Shown here: positions 36,185 through 47,640 of the stretch, one piece after another
How the letters are laid out: every line of letters begins with the position of its first letter
How positions within the stretch are numbered: position 1 is the first letter of the stretch
NCBI GenBank assembly: GCA_026724425.1
Contig: JAIUCV010000023.1
Coordinates: 434,001 to 498,000, forward strand
From: Erythrophleum ivorense
Taxonomy: Eukaryota; Streptophyta; Magnoliopsida; Fabales; Fabaceae
DNA length: 64,000 bases
Reading direction: 5' to 3'
Made by a program: the position numbers and the translations under genes
The notes under the pieces: model-generated
The model's input: the letters and a program-made list of their open reading frames with translations, nothing else
What the model was told of the DNA's origin: nothing
The model's database searches: none

Positions 36185-39100
36185 TGTAATGTCTGATTTT
36201 CGTTAAACAACAAAAATGAGCAAATTTTCAAAGCAAGTTCCCTAAAATGAATTATTTAAGCTCCTAAAAAATTTGAGTAACATTATAGACTCCTAAAAAT
36301 AAGAATCCTAGCCTCAGACGGAAGAAAAAACGAAGCTAGAATGAAGAAACAAATTTTGACAAAAATCTTACAAAATGTAATGGCATTTTCATAATTTTGA
36401 GCAAATTTTGGAATTCACACAGGAAGGCTTTTTAAATGAAATTTGAGTTCTCTGGGTTTCTTAGAGGTCCTGAAAGTCATGGGAAGCCCTGTGACAGTTA
36501 AATCTCCTTCGATGGACGTTTTCCAATGTCGGTGTACCTGAATTTTGATGGATTCATTCGGGAAAGTTTTAGCTTTGATTTTAGTGATTCCAAAGGTATT
36601 TTACCAAATTAGGAACCTAAATTTTATAATGGAAAAGATGGTTCTCAAAAAGGAGCAAAAACAAAGGAGAAACAAAAATGCCAAGAATGAAGGGTAAAAT
36701 AGAAATTTTTGAAAAATGCTTCCTCCTCCCCCTATATATAGGTGGCGCCCCACTCTCTCCTTCATTTAGACTCATAATCTTCTCCCCAATTTTAGAGAAC
36801 AAGGCTAGGGTTTTAGGCACACCAAGGGAGGAAGAAGAAGAGAAGAAATCCAAGCTTTAAGGTATGGTTCATGGTAGTTTTTCATGCTTTCTTCCATCCA
36901 AACCTCCTCTCCTTCATTCTCCTTTGTTTCCTTTGATTAAAATGAAGTTTAAAAATCTAATTTAAGGGAGAAACTTAGGAAAAATTTTGGATTTGAAGAG
37001 AAGAGCTTGGAGAAAGCAAGATTTAAGCAAGAAAAAGAAAGAAAACTAGTTAATTTCTCTTCCTGTGGTTGCTATCTTGGTTCCTCCTCCTTCTCCATTT
37101 CTCCTAACCTAAGGAACCCTTGGAGGATCTGATTTTTAGGCAGAATTAAGAATGAATCTAAGAAAAAAGGGTGTGGAAATTAAGAATATGCAAAGGGAAT
37201 TAACAAAAAATCATTAGATTTCAAGATGTAATTTCTAGGGTTTCAAGTGCACCTTGTAAAATATGATTTTGTATGATGATTCTTAGGCCTAAATATGAGT
37301 TTAAATGACCTAAGATCCCTAGAAGTCTCCTCATGTGCTTCTCCCTTTGAGAAAACAAAACAAAGTCCATAGGTGCCAAAACCTAGCATAGGTTTGGCCA
37401 AGGGAGGATCTCATAGCTAGGGAGAGTTTTAAATTTTTCTAGACCTATTCTTGAGTCATATATGATGAATGAAAGTGAGGGGAGGCCTTGAAAAAAATTT
37501 AAAATCCATAGAAAGTGAGTTAGTGCTTTATGTTCCATATTATGACTTAAAAAAGCAACATATAGCTAGGCTCTTGATTTTAATTGTGTGATGACTCCAA
37601 TAGGCTTAAAAGGAGTCAAGAATCATATTTGAAAGGAAAGAATAGAGCTTAGAATTTATTTGAGGGTGTTGCTTCATTAGGTGTAATTATGGAACCATAA
37701 TGAGGGTTATAGGTCAAGGTAGTGTGTAAGCAAATTGTATGGCCTTAGAATTAAGTTCATAAACCTAATTGGCTTCCATAAATTGTGTTTAGGCTAAGAG
37801 AAATCATCCTCACACTTTTGTGTGTGGGGCCAAAAAGGGGAGCTTTGATTCAAAGGAAAAAGTGTGTAATTGTATCCAAGGTAGCTCTTTCCACCTTCTC
37901 TCATGCATGGATGTGTGCTTAGCTTGTCTTTGAATGGATGTATGTGTATTTTTAAGCCATGAAAAGTGTTCTAGCATGACTTTGATTCCATGGTGCCATG
38001 ATGCTATAATATGCTTTCATGTAATGTTTATGATGTGTGCTTGGGTTGCTTGAGTGTGGTGAGGCCAAAATCCCTTAGCCATGGTGAGGATGAGCCAAGA
38101 ACCCTTAAGATTAGTTGAAACAAAGCAAAGCGTCTCCCAAAAGAAAGATGGGCTCCTAAGAGCATAATTGAGTCTAAGAATGTCTTAAAGAATGGGTGAG
38201 GCAAGTCCAACATCCATAAGAAATTAGGTAAGGCTAATCCACTTGCTTAGCAAACCTTTGTATGCTATGTATGACTTTCTCAAGTGATGAAAATGCCTCT
38301 TGAATGTTTGCACATGTCCACATGCCATGCATGCATTTGTAAGACTTGTTTTGCATCCATTATGTGTGATCGAATGGGAGATGAGCTATTGGGATTCTTT
38401 GAATCTCATTCCCTCCTCTCCAATATTCTAACATGCTAGGCGGACCAAGGGAACAAGGTAATGGAAGCCAACCACCTTGAAGAGGAGAAATTGACAACAT
38501 AATGCATGGTTTTTAGTTCTTTAAGTCCATATTGTGTTAAAGAATGTAATCCAATGATGTATATGGTCTATGACCTCTTGAACATGTGTAATTATATTAA
38601 TATGTGATGTATAAATGAGAGGATTTGATATGTGAATGCCAGAATGTAAATTGAGTATCTAATGCCAAGATATGCTTCTTGAAAGGTTGATGTAAACATG
38701 TATGATTGCAAGTGGCATAGCCAAAATGAGAGGCATGAGGTTTGGGACCATTTAGGCAGCTCACATAAGTCCCAATTATGCTTTTAGACTTGCCCAAAAG
38801 GTGCCAAACCTTAAGGAGAGCCATGTGGTCATTTTGGTACCCCATATGGAGTCAAAATTGACCATAATGGAGTCCTATATTACTTTTTGCCCAAATGAGC
38901 TCTTCTTGATCTAAAATTTGGCATGCACTTAGAGCTTGTTGAGAGATTTTTGGAAAGCTAAAGAACATAATTTTCGGAGGTCTACAAAATATTTGATGAA
39001 TTTTCAAAGTTAGCAAATTTTTGGATTTTGGTCTGATCCATTGTTTATTTGGTCTGAAAATGAAATCTGTGACACAGGACTCAAATGATGTCCAATTGCC

Positions 39101-39797
39101 ACTAAATATTATATAGAGAAACTAGACATTCCCAGTAACTTGTACTAATTGGAAGCACCTCATTTGGATATCTAAAGAGGGAGATATGAATTTTCAAGAA
39201 ATCTGTCCAGTATTAGGAACTCCACCCGACCTCAGTTATTGTTTGTTTAAATTTCAAGGTCTGGATGTGCTTGGATCGGTATGGAGTTATTTTTTCCTCT
39301 AGCTAATATCTACAGATTTCTAGATTGGTATCATTTGTATGGATTGGATTTTTTTGGAATTAATTGAACATTTTTGAAATTTGCTGCAGAATTTTGTGAT
39401 AGCATCAGGGGATAATTTGAACTCTGGACAATTTTGCATGTCAAACGTCCCTTATGCATGATTTTGATTTTTCTAGAATTATTTATGATTTTTCAAAATT
39501 TGGACAGAAAAGGAGCAAAAGTTGGCCTAAAATATAGGAGTTTATTTCATGATTTTCTTCGAATTTCTTGAGATGTAGGCCACTTTTGATGATGAAAATG
39601 AGTTGTATCTATATAATTAAATATGAGAATGTATTGTATAAGCTCACACGGTCCATGTGACACCGAATAGAATTTTTATACACGATGCAATACAAAGAAA
39701 TGTATTATTTTAATGGAGTTTGCTTGCTTTTCTTATGAAATGTATCATATGAGTATGCAAATGTGATAGAAATGAGTTAGAAATATAAGGTATTATA
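36185..39797 (+). mobile_element. solo LTR C, inserted in the protease region of element A
   Basis: It starts TGTAATGTCTG and ends GGTATTATA, 3,613 bp in plus orientation. The flanks GACGT (36180-36184) and GATGT (39798-39802) are a target-site duplication with one C-to-T change. The minus-strand frame on the far side (protease DSGAS motif) and the one on the near side belong to the same reading frame of element A, which supports a clean insertion. It carries the best TATA box, the palindrome (38391-38408), the tandem array (38040-38240) and a purine-rich leader ending in a donor-like site. Confidence 0.85.
36733..36740 (+). promoter_or_regulatory. putative TATA box of LTR C
   Basis: TATATATA preceded by CCTCCCCC and followed by GGTGGCGCCCCAC. 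At the expected distance downstream begins a purine-rich leader (AGGGAGGAAGAAGAAGAGAA) that ends at AAG/GTATGG (GT at 36862-36863). Confidence 0.55.
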
Positions 39798-39899
39798 GAT
39801 GTAGCCTCCTAGCACAGTCATAAGATATAAATGAATAGCTGGCACCCGAATCAAACATAGCATTTATATTATAATAATTAAACTTAATAGCAACTGAAT
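39798..39899 (-). pseudogene. element A protease fragment
   Basis: On minus, 39838-39852 encodes DSGAS inside INAMFDSGASYSFIS, the aspartic-protease active-site motif of Ty3/gypsy polyproteins. The fragment is cut by LTR C on one side and by the truncated 5' LTR of element B on the other (junction about 39900). Confidence 0.75.
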
Positions 39900-42800
39900 C
39901 AAATATTGACCGAAAGATTCAGAATGATTTTAAATCCAATTTGGGTAAAACTAAAACTATTTTATGAATTAGAGGACCTAAATTTTATGATGGAAATGAC
40001 AAATTTCAAAAAGGAGTTGAAATGAATCCAAAAGGTAAGATGAGGGACTAAATTGCAAAGTTAAAAACTTATGAAAATGGACTCTTTTTTAAAACGTCCC
40101 AGTTTGTTTAGCCACTCTAATCCACTCTCTTGCACATTGAAACAAAATCAAACTCTAACCTAGAGGGCACACAAGAAGAGGAGCAAAAGAAAGAAGAAGA
40201 AGCCTTGAAAGGTAAGAAAATACACACTTTTTCACTCCCTTTCCTTCTCTAAACTTCTTCCACTCCTTTTCCTCTTTTATTTTATGGTTTTAACACCTTA
40301 ATTGGTCATGGTTGTCAGTTGATTCAGCATAGAGAGGATAGAAACTTCAAGGGCTTTCAGAAGCATAACAAAGCACCTTGAGAAAGCTAGCAAGTAAGGT
40401 AAGAATTATGGCTTGTCTTGCTTCCTCTTTATTGTTTTCTCTTGGGTGATTTTTGGTCAGACCTAGCCCATCTAGGAGGAGATGAATTCTGACCTTAGCA
40501 AGAAAGAAGTAAGTGTTTAGGAGTGTGGGAATTAAGAATAGTCCATTGGAATCAAATGGGAGGCAATGAAATTTAAGATTGAGAATATTGGGGTTTTAAG
40601 ACAAATGCTTAAGTCTAATTTTTTCTAGAGGTATTCTAGCTTATGTAAGACTTAGTATAAGTCCTTTAGACCTCCAGGAAGTTGCATAAGTGTCATCCCC
40701 TTCATGAAAGTGAAGCAAACTCCATGGGCTTCAAACAAGAAGAATGTCTCGGTCTAGGCTATACCAACCACTAAGGAAGTGTTTTAATTCATTCTAAACT
40801 TAGAAAGGGACTACATATGATAGAAGAATATCAAAGGAAGCCTTGAAAAAAATTTAGAAGCCTTGGAATGTGAGATGGAGGTGTAGGCTCTACAATGAGA
40901 CATTAGGAAGCAACTTATAGCTAGGCTCCTTAAAATGAATGTGTGATGACTCCAATGAGTCCAAATGGAGTCACGAGACCTATAATGAATGAGAAATTCG
41001 AGCCAAGATCATGAATTTTAAGATTTGCTTCATTGTGTCTTATATGGAAACATAATGGAACCATATGTGAAAGTAACATAATATAGCACTTGAGAGAAGT
41101 CAAGGCTTATTTCCCATAACCTAAATATCCCTCATTTGGTGCGTTTAGGCCAAGGAAACTAAGGGTCATTCAATAGCAAGTCTTGGCCAAGAAGGAGGAG
41201 GAAGATTTTAATGAAAAAGTGTGTGGCACTAATCTAAGGTAGCTCTCTGACCTTTCTCTCATGCATTCTTGGTTGTTTTTTTGTCTTTAGATGTATGTAT
41301 GTATGTTTATGCCATGAGAAATGTGTAACGCTATTTTCTACGTGCCATGGTACCATTATATGTATAAAATATGTTTTATGAATGTGTTATGGCTTGAATG
41401 AACTTGGTGAAGCCAAAAGTCCTTTAGCCAAAAGTGAGGAGAGCCAAAAGTCCCTAGAATTGGATGAGACAAAGCCAAAGGTCTTAAAAAGAGTGAGGCT
41501 TAGTCAGAAGTCCCTCGAAAATGGGTAAAGAAAGTCCAAAAGTCCTAAGGAAAGGGGGGTGAGGGTAAACCAATGCTCTTAAAAGCCAATGTATGATATG
41601 TATGACCTTCTTACACATGAAAATGAATGTATGTATGGTTACTAGTAGCTTAATGTTCATATATGCAGTCTTGGACTTGAAAATATGGCCATTATGTATG
41701 ATTGAAAAGGTTAAGAGCTATTGGGATTCTGAGAATCTCATTCTTTCCCCTCCAATGTCTAACTATGTCTAGGTACGCCAAGTGAGCCAAGGAATGGAAG
41801 CCACCACTCATGAAGATAAGGACTTTGATAAGGAATTTGTTATATAGCCATTTTGTTGACATATTAATGCAAAATGATATAACCATATGTTGTATATGAT
41901 ATGTCGACACTTGAACACATGTGAATACATAAATGTAACATGTGTTATTGGTTTTGGAACCATAAGAATGGGTATGCATGTTCTCGATATCCTTATGCCT
42001 AATATGGGTTATGAATTCTTGTATACATGAACAAGTGAGGAAGTAGTTTTGTGATGTATAGGTAATTAGACCTCTTGAACAAGTTTTGCATGCTGTTTTT
42101 GACCATTCACAAGTGCTTAAGAGTTCATGGCCAAGGTAGAAGAGCATTTGGTCTAAATTTGACCCCATTTGGTGCCTAAAAAGCCTATTTTGGCACCTTA
42201 TATTACAAACTGACCAAATGAATGAATTTTCTCATGAAATTTGGCTTGAATGTAGGTTTCATTTAAAAATTTTTCAAAGCCCAAGACCTCATTATTTAGA
42301 ACTCTAGAGAATTAATTATGAATTTTTAAATTTGGGAAAAAAGTTGTTGAAATGGTAACAACATTGTTCATATGGTTAGTTTCTTCTCCTATGTCATTTG
42401 AGAGTCAAATGTTATCCAATGCCTATGAACTTTTACAAGCATTAATTAGACATGATGAGCTTTTTGGAGCCACTGAGATCACCTCATTTGGATTTATATT
42501 GATGGAGATATGAATTTTTGAATTTGGTGGTCAGTACTAGTTATGCAGCAGGACCTCTGGTATTATTCCATTACTTTTCATAGGGTAAATGCTTTTTTTT
42601 TGTCTTAAAATATTTTTAGCCTTTATTTAACATCCACATATTTCTAAAATGGTATGATTTTCTAGATTTTGATTTTTCTAAAATTAGTTATGAATTTTTA
42701 AAAATTATATCAAAAACCTATGATAGCAAACATGGGCAACTAGAACTTTGATGTTATTCTATTATTAATTGTGGTCCAGTTGATGTTTTCATGGCCTGGA

Positions 42801-43372
42801 AGAATTTTTCACCCATATTTTTAACATTTAGGGATTTCTAAAAAGATATCATTTTCTTGATTTTGAATTTTTCTATAATTAATTATGATTTTCCAAAGTT
42901 GATGTCAAAATCTTAGAAGCTGGACCTAAGAGTAACTTTTAATTTTTCTAATGTGGGGCTTCCAATCCGAGTTGTATGTGATGTTTTATGATGTTTAGGA
43001 CTTGTGTGGATGAATTATGAGTAGAGGATGATATTGAAGAGTTCACGGGATCCAAGGAACTTAAGATAAATTTTTAAAGCCTTACGTAACGTAACAAAAT
43101 GCAAGTAAATCATTGATTTTGTGGGATGTAGCTTAAAACCTAATGTTCTTGAGATGCTTAATATGTTTTATGATTTGTGTGGATATGTTATAGGTGGCAT
43201 GGATCATAAAATGAAGCAATGAGGTTTTACTTAACACACTTTAATACCATTATTTATGCATTATATTCATGTAAAGTGTATGATTTATCACACTTATGCT
43301 CTAATATGTATGAAATGTATTGAGAAAAACAATGGGAGCATTGTGTAAGAGCTAAGAGACTAACGTATTACA
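39900..43372 (+). mobile_element. 5' LTR of element B, missing about its first 340 bp
   Basis: From about 39900 the sequence aligns with 51668-55118, the 3' LTR of the same element, at roughly nine bases in ten by eye over the parts compared. It ends GTATTACA at 43372. The first ~340 bp, the left target-site duplication and a little of element A have been deleted. It carries donor-like AAAG/GTAAGAAAA (GT at 40212-40213) and AAG/GTAAGAATT (GT at 40399-40400), the palindrome near 41725 and the array near 41400-41570. Confidence 0.85.
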
Positions 43373-43376
43373 TTTT

Positions 43377-43388
43377 TGGTATCAAAGC
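43377..43388 (+). other. primer-binding site of element B (initiator tRNA-Met)
   Basis: TGGTATCAAAGC, four bases after the end of the 5' LTR. It differs at one base from TGGTATCAGAGC, the complement of the 3' end of plant initiator tRNA-Met, which most plant Ty3/gypsy elements use to prime reverse transcription. Confidence 0.8.
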
Positions 43389-46300
43389 AAAGTTCTAAGC
43401 CTTCTAGGATTGCATAGGGCTTGAGGAAGTAATGTTACTAGTATGTGTGGGCTTGTGCATGTATGTATAAGCTTGTCCAAGACATTTTGAGTGCTAAAAG
43501 GAAGCATATGTCTATGTTTATGCTAAGTGAGATGTGGGATGGTCTTGAGTAGGTGGTGGATCTTAGGAGAGGTTGGCCTCTAGTGTTTTTAGAGTAGAGA
43601 CAAGTGATTTCATGGCTAAAGCCTTACAGGTTATGGTAGCTCGCTAGGATCAGTAGCAAGTTGTGTGTACGTTCAGCAAGTGATTATTATATAGTTGCTA
43701 AAGAAACTTGCTTAGAGAGATTATCAGAGGCCTAATCCTCCCCTAGTTACCACAATCATACCATTCTAAGATGTTCGCCTAATGTAGAGACAGGCAATGA
43801 TGCAGGGCAGGATGAGGTGAAACTGTTGCTCCACAGGATCAGTTTAGAGGGAAAATTGTAAAAGAGTTACTCCTCTAACCATGACATTCAAATGTCTAGA
43901 TGAACTAAAGAGCTTAGAAAATTATTCCCTCAAGCTAGAGACTAAAGTCTATAGGCAACACGTCATAGTACCCTGACAGCCTAGATATACCATTGCGTAG
44001 TACATACATAAGTAAGAGGCAGAACCCTCTAGACTTGATGGTAAGCTGAATACAGAAACAGTTGAGGCTCGATTTATATAGCTAGAGAAGAAGTATCTGG
44101 TTATGATGGAGTGTAGTTGCTATATGGAAGGCTCTATTAGTCATATTTAGGCTAACTTCAGAAATGAACTACTAAGGGGTCAATTAAAGCACAGAAAGTT
44201 AAGGCCCTTAGTATGAGCATGATGAAAGAGAGGTAAATGATCGACTTAGTAAGATCACAAAAAATTAGTAAGTGATGAATCAATAGCAAGCTTAATGCAT
44301 GAGATTGAGAAAGGAGATTCACATAGCTTATGACTTAGCCCAAGAATGTTTAAGATTGAGTGGCAACTAGAGTTAGAATATTGAACATAGGAGTAGTAAG
44401 TTTGTAGAGACCTGCCTACTAGGCATTGACTCCAACCTAGGGATACTACCCTGTGTGACAATGAACAATAGGCTAATATAATGAGCCCAAGACCTTTAGA
44501 TTATGTTGCAAGTATATATGCAAGGGAAGGATACATCATATAGGCGAGTAAATGCCTTACCACCCCACATTATATGCTATAACACTTTGTCAAAAGACTT
44601 TATACTCATTGTTAGGAAAACTTTATTGATAAGGTCTCGCAATTTATACTGCAAAATACAAGATCTTATTAATAAGACCTTGGATCTTAGTGACAGAATG
44701 GTCACATAACCTATAACAGATATGATCTAATGCTAATAGTATAAGAGAATGTAGTGACTACACAAGGAGGGGGTGCCTTAAAGGTGATACCTTAAAATAG
44801 GGGTGACTAGCTCAATGTTAGAAATTCAAAAAGGAGAAAATAGTTAGAAAGATCACAATATGAAGGTTTTCCCCTGTTTAATAAGAAGAAAGTAAGCTGT
44901 AATGGGATAAAAGATCACTCAGCTAGTGGTCAGTAACTCTCCAGGGGACAAACCTCTAATTTGGTGATTTCAGATATATGAGAAAGCAAGGAAGTATTGA
45001 GAGATGAGTATCTAGAAAGAGGTACCCTCGCTTTAGTAGCAACTAGAGGAGAGTTAATAGAGGAAGCACAATAAAGGCAGATAGATAAGAATTTCATACT
45101 TGATCAGATGAGCTTCCCTGATATAAGGCTAATTTAATATGGAAGCATACGAGTAGTAAGAGCACTAAGTGGAGCATCTAGTAATGAAAATTTAGGGCAT
45201 TGACGATGTACACTCAAAATTGGGTTAATAAGACCCTATAATAGACAGATTATACTCTTAAAGATGAGAGTTAAAAGGTTATGTAGAAAAAAGACCTAGC
45301 CTTCTAACCAGAGTGTAGGGAGGAGTTGAGGCAAATAAGTAGCGCCTTAGTGCTCCCAGGGAAGCTAGAGAAAGTCAGAAGCCACCTAAAAAGTGAGATC
45401 CAGCATTATACAAAGATGAAATGTAAGCCAAAAGCTTTATAGAAGATAAACTCTGGGGTTCAAATGAAATAAAATTCCTTACAAAGGAATGGTTTAATTG
45501 AAAAGAATAAAGCAAGAGAATAAGAGGAATTAGACCTTCCCCATTTTATAGAAAGTGAGCAAGTAGAGGTGAACCCAAGAAAAATAAAAATACTCTTGAG
45601 CATAAAGGAGCAGAATAATAATAGATTTATAAAGAAGTGATAGATGACCCTGGAATATGGGATGATAATAAAACTGAGGACATAATACCTGAGAATAGAT
45701 GTAGAGATTATGTGGATAAGTGCTTAAGTAAGCATTGTTGTCCTTGGTATGAATATCCATAAAGCATGATATGATGCCCTAGATAGAGATAATTGGGCAA
45801 CGTAAATGACTTCGAGATAAAATAGCAAATGATGTGAGAAATTAGGGAAAGAGTTCCCTGTTTCCTAGTGTCATATGAGATAAAAAGAAGTTGAGGGATT
45901 TTGATGATGTGAAAATTGTAAGAAAAGTATGCAGAAAGGAATCCCCAATAAAAAATAATGATGAATAAGGAACGTGCTACTAGCATGAGAATGTTAAAAG
46001 TCTAATAACGCGAGTTTAGTATGCATAGTATAAGTCCCTTATGATATGACTAAATGAAATGAAAGGGGCCGGTATATGATCTCTATCCTACAAGAGATGT
46101 TAGTCGCACTTGATGTGTAAGATGCCCTGGTGCTAAAGGCACTTGAAAGCAGAACATGGACATAGTCAGAAGTGGGAGGATATAAGAGAAATGATAGAAT
46201 GAAAATATGCAAAGTGTGTGCCTAGTTGTATGTTAATAAGATAAAGTAAGTAAGCTAGTAAGAGTAAAGAAAGAAAGAAAACTTGAGTGAATAAGCTTGA

Positions 46301-47640
46301 AGTGGGAACCTAAAGATCCCATAGAGAGTATTAAGTGAAAGTTAGAATACTTCTAAACATGATTATGACGGGATCACAAAGGGGTAGGTGATACAGAACC
46401 CACTTCATATGAAGAGCACAACAAATATCTGAGTCTAGCCTTAGAGATCATGAGCAGTAGTTGCTAGACTTAGTAAGTATGTGTTTTACAATTAGATACA
46501 GTGATATTAGGCTTTAATGTCTCCCAGAGATAGATCTTAGCATAGTATAGTGGATTACAATAAACCATAGTGTGGTTCTGAGAGATCACAATAGACTTAG
46601 GGATCGCAGTAGATCCCACAAAGTTACAAAGAGCCTACTATTATAGCACAGCAATTCTCAGGAAGATGACATTCTGAGATAGTTTTTACAAATCAGTTAC
46701 TCTCAGAGAATAGTATAGTTTCAGATAGTTTTCATCTCAGATACTAGAGACCTCCTAAGTCTGATAGACTATTGCCACCAAAGATATTAAAGCTATACTC
46801 AGACTGTTAGACCACTAACTGGACCTTTTTGACAAATGAACATAGTATGTGGGATGAGAAAAGTAAGAAAATAGCTTTCCAGAGTTATAAGTAAAGGAAC
46901 CATTACCCAGCAGATACTAAACCTAACCAAGGAAGAAAGAAATGCTTATATGATAGAGCTATATGTTTAGAAAGGGGTCGAGTGCAGCTCTTTATGACGG
47001 GACAAGTGGTAGATCATGTCTCCAGTAGTTGGGACTATGAGGAAAGTTATCATCCCACAAGCATTCATTATTAGTCAGTGGTAGTTGCTCTTCAATACTA
47101 GTATGAATGTTAAAGAGTCATGCTAGTCAATTATTAAGATGAGAGATTAAATAGTGCTCACTTTCAAGTGAGTAAAGAAAGTAAAGAGAAGTTCAAACCT
47201 AAAGAGGCAAGCATCATAGTAAGCAAAGAAACTGGGGCAATCAAGAATAGAAACTCCTTAAAGGGCCATGATCCCAATTGTGGCTAAAGTATGAAGCCTA
47301 TGACAAAAAGAAATATGAATCATGACCATTAGATGAGTTAGTAAGAAAGAAAGTAAAGTGAAACAGTGGACTAAATTCTTAAATAAGATAAGTAAGCAAT
47401 AAAAGTCTCTGATGGCTGCTAATGACTAGAAAAAGATAGTGAGATTTTAAAGAAAGCTATTAAGAGATGATAAGGGAGATTTAATACTAAATGAGTTATC
47501 TCCAAAGGCATATGCAAATAAGTCCACTAAGCAGAAAAGTCAACCCCTCTTAACAGGTTAAGACTAATCAAATGTAAAACAGTATACTCTCCTATTATAC
47601 AGACCAGTTATCAAAATATGTCCATATGATAAAGGTTAAT

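Noticed and set aside
41692..42168. 158-residue minus-strand open frame
   Set aside because: Lies antisense within the 5' LTR of element B; decayed versions at 38597-38845 and 53329-53849 occupy the same LTR region in other copies. It has no recognised domain and is broken in all of them.
45530..45986. Minus-strand frames of 76 and 92 residues in the B internal region, considered as gag or envelope
   Set aside because: Opposite to the element's direction, hydrophobic by AT bias, no motif, and overlapping each other.
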